In this document: one piece after another, positions 55,005 through 64,000 of the stretch | How the letters are laid out: every line of letters starts with the position of its first letter | Numbering within the stretch: position 1 is the stretch's first letter | Notes under the pieces: generated by a model | Databases searched by the model: none | The model's input: only the letters and a program-made list of their open reading frames with translations | Told to the model about the DNA's origin: nothing | Assembly: GCA_023168345.1 (NCBI GenBank) | Contig: AP025689.1 | Span: 1,920,001-1,984,000, forward strand | Source: Lysinibacillus sp. PLM2 | Lineage (GTDB): Bacteria; Bacillota; Bacilli; Bacillales_A; Planococcaceae | Length of the DNA: 64,000 nt | Reading direction: 5' to 3' | Translations under genes and position numbers: made by a program

Positions 55005-56441
55005 TTAGTACGCTCTACCAAACCAAACAGTGTGTTTCGCTTCTTTTCCACAGTTAATACAGATTTGTTTTTTCGTAGGCGGATTAAACGGAATGTTACG
55101 CGTAGTAAACTTCGTTTCTTCTTTTACATTTGTTTCACATGCATCGTCACCGCACCAACCAGCTAAAATCCATCCTGGAATTGTTTCGTTTTTCTCTGAA
55201 TCAGCTAAATGTTGGTGTAATTGTTCTAATGAATCGATATGAGTATGTGAGTTTGCATCACGGAATGCTTTTGCTTTATCATATAGTCGTTTTTGCATTG
55301 TTTCTAATTCTTTTTCAATTGCTTCAACTACTGAGCCTAATTGTACAGTTACTTTTTCATCTTCATCGCGCGCTTTTAGTAATACTTGATTGTTTTCTAA
55401 ATCACGTGGTCCTAATTCAATTCGAACTGGTACCCCTTTTAATTCCCATTCATTAAACTTAAATCCAGGTGATTGATCAGAATCATCAAGTCTCACACGA
55501 ATACCCTTTGCCTTTAAGCTTGCAAAAATCTCGTCCAATTTTTCAATAATTGCAGGGTTCTTTTTCCATGGTCCAACTGGGATTAATACAACTTGAGTTG
55601 GTGCAATTTTTGGTGGTAGGATAAGTCCTTGTTCATCACCATGAACCATTATAACTGAACCGATTAATCTAGTTGATGTTCCCCAAGATGTTGTATGAAC
55701 ATGAACATGTTTATTTTCTTTATTCAAATATTTAATATCAAATGCTTCAGCAAATTTCGTGCCTAGGTAGTGAGAAGTACCAGCTTGAACAGCTTTACCG
55801 TCTTTCATCATAGCTTCGATAGAATAAGTGTCAACTGCTCCAGCAAAACGTTCTGATGGTGTTTTTTGACCATCATAAACCGGAATGGCTAAGAATCCTT
55901 CTACTACCTCTTTGTAAATATTAAGCATTTGCATTGTTTCTTTACGTGCATCTTCTTCATCAACATGTGCAGTGTGACCTTCTTGCCATAAAAATTCAGA
56001 AGTTCGGATGAATGGAAGAGTTTTCTTTTCCCAACGGAAAACGTTTGCCCATTGATTAATTAGCAATGGAAGGTCGCGATAGCTTTTTATCCAATCAGAA
56101 TATAAATGACCAATCATCGTTTCAGAAGTTGGACGTAGAGCAAGACGTTCTTCTAATTGCTCCCCTGCTGCTTCTGTTACCCATGGAAGCTCTGGTGAAA
56201 ATCCTTCAATATGGTCCTTTTCTTTTTGGAAAAACGACTCAGGAATTAACATTGGGAAATAAGCATTACGGTGACCTGTTTCTTTAAAACGTCGATCCAT
56301 TTCACCTTGAATATGTTCCCATAATTCATAACCATCTGGCTTAAATGCAATACATCCGCGTACAGGTGTATAATCCATTAAATCTGCTTTTTGAATTGTG
56401 TCAATGTACCATTTTGAAAAATCGTTTGTTTGTTGTGACAT
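55005..56441 (-). CDS. proS: Prolyl-tRNA synthetase, archaeal/eukaryal-like type
   Basis: 478-aa class II synthetase. It lacks the bacterial editing insert (usual bacterial form about 560-570 aa) and ends in a zinc-binding-like domain (GWCGDDACE, QICINCGKEA) and a C-terminal Tyr (WFGRAY), as in the archaeal-type ProRS. Motif 2 FRWEKKTLPFIRTSEFLWQE and motif 3 GTSTRLIGSVIMVHGDE are present. Some Bacilli have both types. A T-box leader controls it. Ribosome site AGGAGG precedes the ATG. Confidence 0.95.
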   Translation of the reverse strand: MSQQTNDFSKWYIDTIQKADLMDYTPVRGCIAFKPDGYELWEHIQGEMDRRFKETGHRNAYFPMLIPESFFQKEKDHIEGFSPELPWVTEAAGEQLEERLALRPTSETMIGHLYSDWIKSYRDLPLLINQWANVFRWEKKTLPFIRTSEFLWQEGHTAHVDEEDARKETMQMLNIYKEVVEGFLAIPVYDGQKTPSERFAGAVDTYSIEAMMKDGKAVQAGTSHYLGTKFAEAFDIKYLNKENKHVHVHTTSWGTSTRLIGSVIMVHGDEQGLILPPKIAPTQVVLIPVGPWKKNPAIIEKLDEIFASLKAKGIRVRLDDSDQSPGFKFNEWELKGVPVRIELGPRDLENNQVLLKARDEDEKVTVQLGSVVEAIEKELETMQKRLYDKAKAFRDANSHTHIDSLEQLHQHLADSEKNETIPGWILAGWCGDDACETNVKEETKFTTRNIPFNPPTKKQICINCGKEAKHTVWFGRAY

Positions 56442-56620
56442 TTGGTTTCCTCCTTATAAATGAACATAGACTTAGAAAGCCACAGAATGCTTAATAGTAT
56501 TGTTTCACGATAACGTTGTAATAGCTGACGTCATATTTGCATTAAGCAGCAATACTGTTAAGTCTTTCGGGTTCTTTTCCTTTAAGGGTAAAGAATGATG
56601 ACCCACTATCCTCTTGGACT

Positions 56621-56805
56621 AAAAAAAGCGCAGAAAACATCCTATTAAGGACGTCTTTAGCGCATAATTGACGTGGTACCACCTTAGTTCAGTTAAAATA
56701 AATTTTAACCCTCTAAACGTTTGTAACGAGAACGTACTCGGCAAGAAAAACTTGCATCTCCGTGGTAGGTTTCAATAAGAAGCGGTGATATAGCTCTCAG
56801 CAATT
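56621..56805 (-). promoter_or_regulatory. T-box riboswitch leader of proS
   Basis: Minus strand: stem I start near AGAGCTATATCACCG, specifier region GAAACCTACCACGGAG (CCA or CCT, both Pro codons), T-box AAGGTGGTACCACG (56672-56685), and terminator stem GCGC...AGACGTCC / GGATGTTTTCTGCGC with seven T (56621-56663). A 180-base segment of unexplained sequence follows before proS. Confidence 0.9.
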
Positions 56806-57275
56806 ACTATATTTTCTGTTTCACAATTCTTATTTACTTGATCACATCATAGATTCCATATTTCTAATATAATGTATCAAATTTACGAATTAAATACAAT
56901 TCTTACCTCAATTTTTACCTATATTATAGAAAATTTACCCCGATAAGAGGAATTCATTATTGTGAAAAACATTAAATCCCTCATTTTTAATAAAAAATTG
57001 AATATATATATTAATTCGTTTTCTTAAATCTATTATTTTATGATTGTAAAAATTAGTTAAAATATTCCAGTCTAATAAAAGATAAATGGGTCACATTATC
57101 ACAATTCCACATCAGAAGAAATAGAAGTAACGAAGTAACTTTAGTCGTTGGCAAATTTAAAATAGTTAAAAATCAAAAGATGGTTACATCTTTGCAGTCT
57201 TTTTCTTTTTTTATACATAGCATGATGAATGAAGTACCATAATGTAACTAAAAGAAATGAAACGAGGCTGTTTTG
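56806..57275. other. Intergenic region with little structure
   Basis: AT-rich; it holds the proS promoter (not resolved) and the DUF3889 promoter. AAGATGGTTACATCTTTGCAGTC with T-run (57176-57216) might be a small terminator-like hairpin. No coding signal. Confidence 0.4.
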
Positions 57276-57620
57276 ATGAAGAAGCTTCTAATTTTATTAG
57301 CAATATGCTGTGCATTTATTACGATCTCTGCATTTACTTCCTTTAATAAGGTCAGCTCACCGATTGTACAAGATAATTCCATACCAAGCTATGCCAAATG
57401 GGGAAAAATGGCGATGGAAAAAACAAAGGAAAAATATCCGAATGCCCAAATTACCGATTATCTTCATATCGGAAGAGATGTTGGCGATTCTACCTCTATT
57501 GAGAAATTTAAATTAATCCTAAAAGAAAACAATCGAGAATTTGGTTTATTTGTTCACCTTAAATTTAATAATGAGTCTGAAAATTTAGTTGATGTAAAGT
57601 TCAGTGAGACAACCCCCTAA
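57276..57620 (+). CDS. DUF3889 secreted protein
   Basis: 114-aa exported protein with signal peptide (KKLLILLAICCAFITISAF) and a DUF3889 domain (PSYAKWGKMAMEKTKEKYPN, ITDYLHIGRD). Function unknown. A TTG overlaps three bases upstream, but ATG 57276 is preferred. Confidence 0.85.
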   Translation: MKKLLILLAICCAFITISAFTSFNKVSSPIVQDNSIPSYAKWGKMAMEKTKEKYPNAQITDYLHIGRDVGDSTSIEKFKLILKENNREFGLFVHLKFNNESENLVDVKFSETTP

Positions 57621-57691
57621 CTCTACTATTTGACACTTATTCCATACTAACACACCCCCATGAATTAAACTTCCGCGGAGGTGTGTTATTG

Positions 57692-58207
57692 CTATTCTTT
57701 ATTTTTTAAATCCTTCAATTCCTTTGCTAATTTTGACCAACGAAACCCCTTTTGTCTTATAAACTCTTTTATTTCTTGATAAGACATATACGATAAACGT
57801 ATATGGTAATAATTAATATGCTCAATGATTGCAAAAGCGAATATTCCTAAATATAAATAACGATTTACCGCACCGTTTATAAAAAGTAACACACATATCA
57901 TAAAACCAATAGCAATTAAAAAAAGATTAATATTCCGACACCATTTATAAAGTACTAAATAACCTTTCTTTAAATTAGTAAAATCTTTTCTTCTAACTTG
58001 TTGCCACTTTAAAAACCAATAAATACTCCCTTGAAGTAAAATGAATTCTAATAAAATAAATGAGTAAATGCTTGAGTTTACTATTAAGTATTCAGGTGCC
58101 CATTCCATCGTCTCTATATAAAGAACATAAACAATAGCAAATAATATAGTGGCCGTAATTTCCCCTGTAAATAAATTAAATAGTTTTTTCTCTATTTTCT
58201 TATTCAT
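57692..58207 (-). CDS. Hypothetical four-helix membrane protein
   Basis: 171-aa protein with four hydrophobic segments (about 13-33, 45-65, 92-113, 118-140) and a basic C-terminus. Not assigned to a family. It follows the MBL gene by 24 bases on the same strand, with a weak ribosome site, so coupling is plausible. Confidence 0.75.
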   Translation of the reverse strand: MNKKIEKKLFNLFTGEITATILFAIVYVLYIETMEWAPEYLIVNSSIYSFILLEFILLQGSIYWFLKWQQVRRKDFTNLKKGYLVLYKWCRNINLFLIAIGFMICVLLFINGAVNRYLYLGIFAFAIIEHINYYHIRLSYMSYQEIKEFIRQKGFRWSKLAKELKDLKNKE

Positions 58208-58231
58208 ATTTAACCAGCTTTCTAAATTACC

Positions 58232-59035
58232 TTACTTCAGTTCCTTTTTAATTAATAAAATATTTTCTTCATGACTATAAGTAAATTCCCGCCAGTATTT
58301 ATAGTGATTAATCAAATAGGTACTATCACTATTGGTTTTAATACAATATCTTAATTCTTGTATATATTTTAGAGCATCGTCTTTTCTTTTCAGAATATCT
58401 TCTTTAGAAGTGGAAATATTGCCATGACCAGGTACAAGATATTCAATTGAATGATTGGTTAATATGTTATCAACTTTTTGTAAGGTTAATTCATAATGAT
58501 AACTGTTTTCGTAAATAAATGGAAACTCAATATCAGATAAATAGTCTCCTGCAATAAACAGTCCTATTGGCTCGATCACTATAAAAACTCCATCTGTCGT
58601 ATGACCAGGAGCTTGATAAAAAGTAATCGTTGTACGACCAATTTTTGCAACATGTCTTTCTCGCATGATGGGTATATCTATTTGTGGAAATGTAATTGGA
58701 TAAAAGCGATCGAGGTAATATTTATCATCAAAGTCTTTTATTTGTTCGAGTATTTGATGTTTATCAACTTTATTTAATAAATGGTTTCCAATTACTGTAG
58801 CATCTAGAAATGCGCCACATCCAACGACATGATCCCAATCTGAATGAGTAATGATGATATATAATGGTAAGCTTCCTCTAACTTTGTTCACGTGCTGACG
58901 GATTTCTTGTACTTCCTGTGGTAATAAATTAGGATCAACCACAATCACACAATCATTTGTTTTCACTACAACGGAAGTCGTTTTATATAGTTGACTTTCA
59001 AAGACTGTAAAATCTTCATTTTGATATTGAATCAT
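58232..59035 (-). CDS. MBL-fold metallohydrolase
   Basis: 267-aa metallo-beta-lactamase fold protein. Zinc ligands: THSDWDHVVG, PGHTTDGVF and ITGDYLSDIEF, with PGHGNIST as the last His. Resembles glyoxalase II-like or lactonase-like hydrolases; substrate unknown. No signal peptide. AAGAGG precedes the ATG. Confidence 0.88.
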   Translation of the reverse strand: MIQYQNEDFTVFESQLYKTTSVVVKTNDCVIVVDPNLLPQEVQEIRQHVNKVRGSLPLYIIITHSDWDHVVGCGAFLDATVIGNHLLNKVDKHQILEQIKDFDDKYYLDRFYPITFPQIDIPIMRERHVAKIGRTTITFYQAPGHTTDGVFIVIEPIGLFIAGDYLSDIEFPFIYENSYHYELTLQKVDNILTNHSIEYLVPGHGNISTSKEDILKRKDDALKYIQELRYCIKTNSDSTYLINHYKYWREFTYSHEENILLIKKELK

Positions 59036-59244
59036 GAACCAAACCTCTTCCCTTTTTTGCCTTTTGAAACGCTTTTTTACATCTCAAAAGATGAGGTAGT
59101 TAAACAATTAATAAACATTTAATTTAATTATATGTGTTTCTTCCTTTTGTATATTTTAACAAATTTAAATGGGACATGTAATTTATAAATATAACTCCCA
59201 ATATTAATGTTTTTTCTTTTTAAAAAAATTTTACTTCCTTCCAA

Positions 59245-59262
59245 AATGAATATCTATTCATT
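59245..59262 (+). promoter_or_regulatory. 18-bp palindrome upstream of second MBL gene
   Basis: AATGAATATCTATTCATT is a near-perfect dyad (8-bp arms, TC centre) 45 bases before the start, near a possible promoter (TTGTTT, 18 bp, TATAAA). TetR/MarR-type regulators use dyads of this size; the regulator is not in the window. Confidence 0.45.
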
Positions 59263-59306
59263 TTTTGTTTATGATACCTTATATATAGTATAAAGGAGAT
59301 GATATT

Positions 59307-60125
59307 TTGTTCTTTAAGAAAAAAGGGATCATAGGTGAGAAAAATGGTGTTTCTTACATAAATGGTGAAGTCGGATGGCACAATTTTTCGTTAAACGTTT
59401 ATAGCTATCTAATTGACGGAATTTTAATAGATACCGGCGCCCACTCTTTACATAAATATTTCAAAGCATTTATTGATGAAGCGGATTTCGATCAAGTGAT
59501 GATTACCCATCACCATGAAGATCATACAGGTAATGCAGCTTATATTGAAAAAACAAAAAAGGTACCTATTTATCTTAGTGATCAATCAATAGATTATTGT
59601 TCTAAAAGAGCTGATTATCCATTTTATCGAAAAGCTTTTTGGGGTAGTAGAAAACCTTTCCACGCAAAAGCAATAGCAGATACATTTATTTCGAGAACTG
59701 CCACTTGGGACGTTATTGATACACCGGGACATGCATTTGATCATAAAGCATTTTTAAATAGAGAAACTGGTCAGCTGTTTACAGGAGATTTATTTGTTCT
59801 AGAGCGTACGAGGGTTATTTTAACGGAAGAAAGTATTCCAACAATAATTCAATCATTGGAAAAGATACTAACTTATGATTTTAAAGAGGTCATTTGTCAG
59901 CATGCAGGTTTTCTTGAAAACGGACGTCATAAACTTGAGAAAAAAAGAGAATTTCTCCTTTCAATTCAGCATGATGTTCTCTTCATGTATGAAAAGGGCT
60001 TCTCAATACAGGAAATTTGTCAAATCCTATTCCCCAAAAAATATCCGATTATTAAAATATCTCGAGGTGAATGGGATTCAAAAAACATAGTTACTTCTAT
60101 ATTAACTGAAAGTCAGTTATCTTAA
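59307..60125 (+). CDS. MBL-fold metallohydrolase
   Basis: 272-aa metallo-beta-lactamase fold protein unlike its neighbour in detail. Zinc ligands THHHEDHTGN, TPGHAFDH and FTGDLFV, then ICQHAG. A C-terminal helical part (KKREFLLSIQHDVLFMYEKG) is typical of this branch. It begins with TTG 59307, eight bases after AAGGAG. Divergent from the first MBL gene. Substrate unknown. Confidence 0.88.
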   Translation: MFFKKKGIIGEKNGVSYINGEVGWHNFSLNVYSYLIDGILIDTGAHSLHKYFKAFIDEADFDQVMITHHHEDHTGNAAYIEKTKKVPIYLSDQSIDYCSKRADYPFYRKAFWGSRKPFHAKAIADTFISRTATWDVIDTPGHAFDHKAFLNRETGQLFTGDLFVLERTRVILTEESIPTIIQSLEKILTYDFKEVICQHAGFLENGRHKLEKKREFLLSIQHDVLFMYEKGFSIQEICQILFPKKYPIIKISRGEWDSKNIVTSILTESQLS

Positions 60126-60155
60126 TTTTTTCCATTTGGCTTCCTAAATAATTAA

Positions 60156-60193
60156 AGAGGACAACTCTAATTTGATTCGAGTGATCCTCTTTA
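60156..60193 (+). terminator. Terminator of MBL gene
   Basis: AAAGAGGA...ACTC pairs with GAGT...TCCTCTTT followed by AATTTT. Confidence 0.8.
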
Positions 60194-60196
60194 ATT

Positions 60197-60510
60197 TTAA
60201 TGTTTGAAAGAATGTACATATTTTTCAAGCTCTTTTGAAAGCTTTGTTGAATCATTTGAACCATCTGCTATATCTTGAATACTTGCAGAAGATTCATCAA
60301 CAGCGGCTGATATATTTCTCATTGTATTTTCAACCTCATAAATCGATTCTGTTAATCTTGTATCATTTCAAAATACTTTGAGATGTAACGGTTTCTTAAG
60401 ATAATAAGGTTGAAATGGACTTAATTTCTTCTACCGTATTGGTTACTGCTGAAGATATATTGTGCAACGCTTCAGCTGTCTGTACGAAAAAAGAAGAATC
60501 TTTAGCAATA
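60197..60510 (-). pseudogene. Remnant of methyl-accepting chemotaxis protein
   Basis: Reading leftward, two blocks match the signalling-domain tail of chemoreceptors: FVQTAEALHNISSAVTNTVE in one frame (ending in a stop) and, after a gap, RLTESIYEVENTMRNISAAV...ASIQDIADGSN ending YVHSFKH. Frame breaks and a missing hairpin-tip region show this is decayed. No intact upstream part exists; the group II intron and GTPase lie on the other side. Confidence 0.8.
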
Positions 60511-60579
60511 TAAGACCATTTTTCAACGTTTATTTGCCAGATTGATCATAAAAAAGATTTAAAAATATATATTATTCCA

Positions 60580-62529
60580 TTATTTTTTCAAACAATGCAT
60601 GGCAGCTTCAGCTTCATACCATGGTACAACATACCCCTTCCCTTTTGTACAAAAGATACTTGAAGATGTGTATTCGGAGTCTGCGTTTTTGTCATACCCA
60701 ATCTCTGCAAGTACAGCTTCAGTGTTATGACAAATGTCGTACCCATGAAATTGGAGGGAAATAGTTCCTCTTCCACTGGTATAGGCTGCAAATGTTACAC
60801 TATAGTTCATAAATGTAGCAACCGGAACTGTACCTTCAATAATAACGTAATCTTCAGAAATAATAGGTGTCTCATATTTGCCAAATGCACCCTGTATATC
60901 GTTCATAATACGGCCAATATGATCTTTAGGAGCTTTTATTTTAAAATGGTAATATGGTTCTAGTAATACATTAACAGCCTGTTCAAGACCTTGTCTGATT
61001 GCACGAAACGTGGCTTCACGAAAATCGCCACCTTCTGTATGTTTGTTATGTGCTCTGCCTATTAAAAGTGTAAATTTAATATCTGTTAATGGATAACCCG
61101 TCAGAAGACCGTTGTGATCTCTTTCAAAAATATGCTGTTCAATTAATCTTTGATGACCGGTAGATAAATGATTTGTATGACAGTGGTTTTCAAAAATTAT
61201 TCCACTCCCTCTTGGTTGTGGTTCCATTTTTAAATGAACTTCAGCGTAATGTTTTAATGGCTCAAAATGTCCGTAGCCAATAACTGATGACTGAATGGTT
61301 TCTTTATATAGAATTTTTGGATTTTCAAAATGAACGTCGATTCCAAAGCGTGAATGTGCAACTTCTGTTAAAACTTCTAATTGAATAACACCCATAATAT
61401 GAACATTTATTTCTTGAAATTTCTCATTCCATTGGACTTTTAACGTTGGCTCCTCTGCTTCTAAAATTTGAAAGTATCGTAAAACTTCCTTTATATGTTC
61501 TCTTCCGCTATAAACCACTTTTGCTTGTAATGCTGGAATGAGTTGAGTATCAACACCCTGTATCTTATTTGTACTGAATAGGTCTCCACTCTTTAACGCT
61601 GAAAAACCCTTTACTGCAAATATTTCGCCTGCCTCTACTTGTTGAACAAATTCAAACTGTGTTCCATTATAAAGGCGTAGCTCAGTAATTTTTTCTACAT
61701 TATTATTAAAATGAAATTCATCTCGTACTCGTAATGTGCCTTGCAATGCTTTTATGAAAGTAAGTCGTTGCTGTTGCTCATCATGTCGAATTTTAAATAC
61801 TATTCCTTTAAATGAATCTTCATTCTTGTAATTTGTTTTTGTTAGAAGTGATAATTGCTCAAAAAACTCCATGATACCAATATCTTTCAGTGCTGAGCCT
61901 GCCATACATATAAATGCTTTTTCTCTTTTAATTAAGTTTATTAATGAATCAAGAAAATTTGGTATATTAATTTTATCTTCTAAATACTTTTCGAACAAAC
62001 TTTCATCTCTCTCTGCAATCCATTCTAAAATCGAATCGGGCATATTATTTTCAGAAATAATTTCATTAACAAATACCACATCTTCTGAGAGTTCGTGTTG
62101 AATGGCTTGTGTTATAGATTCTACATCGGCGCCTTCTCGATCAATTTTATTAATAAAAATAAAAGTCGGAACATGATTTTTTCTTAGTAAATTCCACACG
62201 GTTTCGGTATGACCTTCAATTCCATCAACTGCACTAACAATTAATATGGCATAGTCCATCACATTAATTGCTCTTTCCATCTCTGGAGAAAAGTCGGTAT
62301 GACCAGGTGTATCGATTAATGTGTATAAATCCCCTTTAAAGTGCATTCTTCCTTGTTCAGCAAATATTGTAATACCACGTTGTTTTTCAATTATATGATT
62401 GTCTAGGTAAGCATCTTTATGATCTACACGCCCCCTTGCTCTTATACTACGTGTATGGTAAAGTAGTTGCTCCGAAAATGTAGTTTTTCCAGCATCTACA
62501 TGCGCTAGCACACCAATCGTTTTATACAT
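60580..62529 (-). CDS. Tet(M)/Tet(O)-like ribosomal protection GTPase
   Basis: 649-aa translation-factor GTPase of the EF-G-derived Tet(M) family (Tet(M) is 639 aa). G motifs: AHVDAGKTT, RGITI, DTPGHTDF, NKID. The C-terminal domains (SGRGTISLQFHGYD) match the family. Whether it protects ribosomes from tetracycline or serves another role cannot be told; chromosomal homologues of unknown function exist in Bacilli. ATG 62529 follows GAGGATAATT; an ATG four codons earlier is part of that site. Confidence 0.9.
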   Translation of the reverse strand: MYKTIGVLAHVDAGKTTFSEQLLYHTRSIRARGRVDHKDAYLDNHIIEKQRGITIFAEQGRMHFKGDLYTLIDTPGHTDFSPEMERAINVMDYAILIVSAVDGIEGHTETVWNLLRKNHVPTFIFINKIDREGADVESITQAIQHELSEDVVFVNEIISENNMPDSILEWIAERDESLFEKYLEDKINIPNFLDSLINLIKREKAFICMAGSALKDIGIMEFFEQLSLLTKTNYKNEDSFKGIVFKIRHDEQQQRLTFIKALQGTLRVRDEFHFNNNVEKITELRLYNGTQFEFVQQVEAGEIFAVKGFSALKSGDLFSTNKIQGVDTQLIPALQAKVVYSGREHIKEVLRYFQILEAEEPTLKVQWNEKFQEINVHIMGVIQLEVLTEVAHSRFGIDVHFENPKILYKETIQSSVIGYGHFEPLKHYAEVHLKMEPQPRGSGIIFENHCHTNHLSTGHQRLIEQHIFERDHNGLLTGYPLTDIKFTLLIGRAHNKHTEGGDFREATFRAIRQGLEQAVNVLLEPYYHFKIKAPKDHIGRIMNDIQGAFGKYETPIISEDYVIIEGTVPVATFMNYSVTFAAYTSGRGTISLQFHGYDICHNTEAVLAEIGYDKNADSEYTSSSIFCTKGKGYVVPWYEAEAAMHCLKK

Positions 62530-62629
62530 AATTATCCTCATTTCTAAATGTAAAACTAATAGCTTTATTGTATAACAAAAGTATCTTAATAGTATGAATA
62601 ACTGTACTTGGCGATTAAATAAATATCGA

Positions 62630-64000
62630 GTAGAGGGAAAATAAGTTAACTAATTTTCGCCCCTCTCACAACACCGTACGTACGGATCTCGTATACGGCG
62701 TTTCAATTTATATTACAGTGTGTACTTTTAAGTAACGTTGTAGAGCAGAGGTATTCCCTCTGCTCTAGCCTTTTATTTGAAATTGCTCTTTGAACAACTT
62801 TAGATAATCCGATAAATCGATAACCTTTCCTACAGAATGTTAAGCCCTTGGCTTCTTCTTCGGGTATCCCCAATTGGATTAGTGACCTTATCTGTTTTCT
62901 TGGTACCTTCCACTGTTTCCAAATGATTACTCTTATTCTTGAGCGTAGTTTCTTATCAATTTCACGCATAGCCGTTTTCATGTTTGCAGTTCTAAAGTAA
63001 TTTACCCAACCAAATATTACTTGTTTTAGTTTCAATATTCGGTAGTCTAACGGAATGCTCCAGTTTCGCTTTGTTAGTTGTCGAAGTTTCCTTTTAAATT
63101 TCTGTACTGAGATTGTATGTGGTCGAACTTGATATTTCTTGTCTTTTGAATCGTAGTAATATCCAAACCCCAGGAATTTTAAGTCTTTTGGACGAGCGAT
63201 TTTACTCTTTTCTGCATTGACTATCAGCCCTAATTTCTTTTCTATAAACTTCACGACTGATTCCATCACTCTATTTGCAGCTTTCTCACTCTTCACAAAG
63301 ATAAGAGCGTCATCCGCATATCTCACGAAATGGAGTCCTCTACTTTCTAGTTCCTTGTCCAGTTCATTCAACATTATGTTACTTAATAGTGGACTGAGGT
63401 TTCCTCCTTGCGGAGTTCCAATCGGTGTTTCCTCATATTTACCCTTTACCAAGACCCCACTGACCAAGTATTTTCTAATTAAAGAAATGACATCTCCATC
63501 ATCGATTGTATTGGATATGATTCGCATGAGTTTATCATGGTTGACTGTGTCGAAAAATCTTTCAAGGTCAATGTCCACTATCCAATCGTATCCATCATTC
63601 AGAAATTCGAGACTTTTTATGATTGCCATCTCACAACTTCTATTTGGTCTAAAACCGTAACTGTATTCACTAAACTCTTTTTCAAATATCGGACTGAGTA
63701 CTTGATGAATTGCCTGTTGAACCACCCTATCCACTACTGTTGGTATTCCCAGTTTGCGCATCTTTCCATTTTCTTTTGGGATTTCCACTCGTAAGGCAGC
63801 TTGTGGTTGGTATTTTCTAGTTCTGATGCGCTGACGTAGTTCATCCTTGTTCTCTTTCAGATACTGTTTAAGTTCATCAACCGTTATTCCATCGACCCCA
63901 CTTGCACCTTTATTTCTATAGACACGTAAGTAGGCTTCATTCATATTTTGATTGCTTAGAATCTTTTCTAAAAGTTGCACACTCGTTTCTCCATTTCCTC
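62630..64000 (-). mobile_element. Group II intron, 3' part (5' end beyond window)
   Basis: Contains the reverse transcriptase gene, then domain V (about 62669-62702; CGCCGTA...TACGGTG stem) and domain VI (about 62632-62666; AGAGGG...CCTCT stem), ending near 62630 with ...CTAC. The intron lies about 100 bases upstream of the Tet(M)-like gene and is read towards it. Coding style resembles bacterial class C; class is inference. Confidence 0.85.
62703..63980 (-). CDS. ltrA: Group II intron reverse transcriptase/maturase
   Basis: 425-aa maturase: RT palm with FRPNRS, GTPQGGNLSPLLSN and catalytic FVRYADDALIF, then the domain X thumb/maturase region (KLRQLTKRNW, GWVNYFR, RVIIWKQWK). There is no HNH endonuclease domain after it, as in class C introns. 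GTG 63980 with GGAG eight bases upstream is a plausible start. Intact, so the intron could be mobile if its 5' part is complete. Confidence 0.92.
   Translation of the reverse strand: MQLLEKILSNQNMNEAYLRVYRNKGASGVDGITVDELKQYLKENKDELRQRIRTRKYQPQAALRVEIPKENGKMRKLGIPTVVDRVVQQAIHQVLSPIFEKEFSEYSYGFRPNRSCEMAIIKSLEFLNDGYDWIVDIDLERFFDTVNHDKLMRIISNTIDDGDVISLIRKYLVSGVLVKGKYEETPIGTPQGGNLSPLLSNIMLNELDKELESRGLHFVRYADDALIFVKSEKAANRVMESVVKFIEKKLGLIVNAEKSKIARPKDLKFLGFGYYYDSKDKKYQVRPHTISVQKFKRKLRQLTKRNWSIPLDYRILKLKQVIFGWVNYFRTANMKTAMREIDKKLRSRIRVIIWKQWKVPRKQIRSLIQLGIPEEEAKGLTFCRKGYRFIGLSKVVQRAISNKRLEQREYLCSTTLLKSTHCNIN

Noticed and set aside
60580-62529. GTPase considered as elongation factor G
   Set aside because: Length (649 aa, EF-G about 690) and overall sequence fit the Tet(M)/Tet(O) group instead.

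Overview
The window is AT-rich chromosomal DNA from a spore-forming Firmicute, most likely the Planococcaceae/Caryophanaceae (Lysinibacillus, Solibacillus, Ureibacillus type). Evidence: two SLH-domain surface proteins, spore genes (CotD-like, YjcZ-like, YtaF-like), Bacillus-type T-box leaders, a ccdA/yneI/ccdC/yneK set as in Bacillus subtilis, strong purine-rich ribosome binding sites and several TTG/GTG starts. Genus is inference; no rRNA gene is present.

Layout. 1-7 kb: SLH-anchored 5'-nucleotidase, a complete ISL3 element and aconitase. 7-13 kb: a DUF2785 pair, a large cytosolic beta-helix protein, radical-SAM YfkAB and a C39-like lipoprotein. 13-23.5 kb: the complete branched-chain amino acid block, transcribed leftward as ilvD, T-box, ilvB, ilvH, ilvC, leuA, leuB, leuC, leuD; a promoter with CcpA- and CodY-like sites lies before ilvD. 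24-29 kb: small membrane and stress proteins, lytic transglycosylase, mscL, metI, a CBS protein, Sco and a small DUF1659/DUF2922/YvrJ cluster. 29-33 kb: cytochrome c maturation set (yneK-like, ccdC, yneI-like, ccdA) with a second SLH protein and a 326-bp MITE-like element. 33-38.3 kb: GIY-YIG-like protein, RarD, and a PadR/DUF2812/ABC exporter operon with a tandem operator array. 38-49.5 kb: amidase, thioesterase, CotD, TelA, SDR, YjcZ, NRDE, YbjQ, a lipoprotein, Ca2+-type P-ATPase and YtaF. 49.7-53.2 kb: TRAP-TAXI transporter operon with a cre site. 53.4-56.8 kb: an IS3 element inside the terminator loop of T-box-controlled proS. 57-64 kb: DUF3889, two MBL hydrolases, a chemotaxis receptor remnant, a Tet(M)-like GTPase and the 3' part of a group II intron running off the window.

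How genes work together. The ilv/leu block makes valine, isoleucine and leucine from pyruvate/2-oxobutyrate and appears layered under global (CodY, CcpA) and tRNA-sensing (T-box) control. CcdA, CcdC and Sco deliver reductant or copper for the respiratory chain. TelA and YbjQ each carry a textbook sigma-W-type promoter, suggesting a shared envelope-stress response. Both complete IS elements sit in rho-independent terminators. No CRISPR array, tRNA, rRNA or recognisable phage-defence cassette was seen. The least explained items are the two-rung beta-helix protein, the 15-bp operator array before padR, the SDR protein lacking its catalytic residues, and the MITE-like element.
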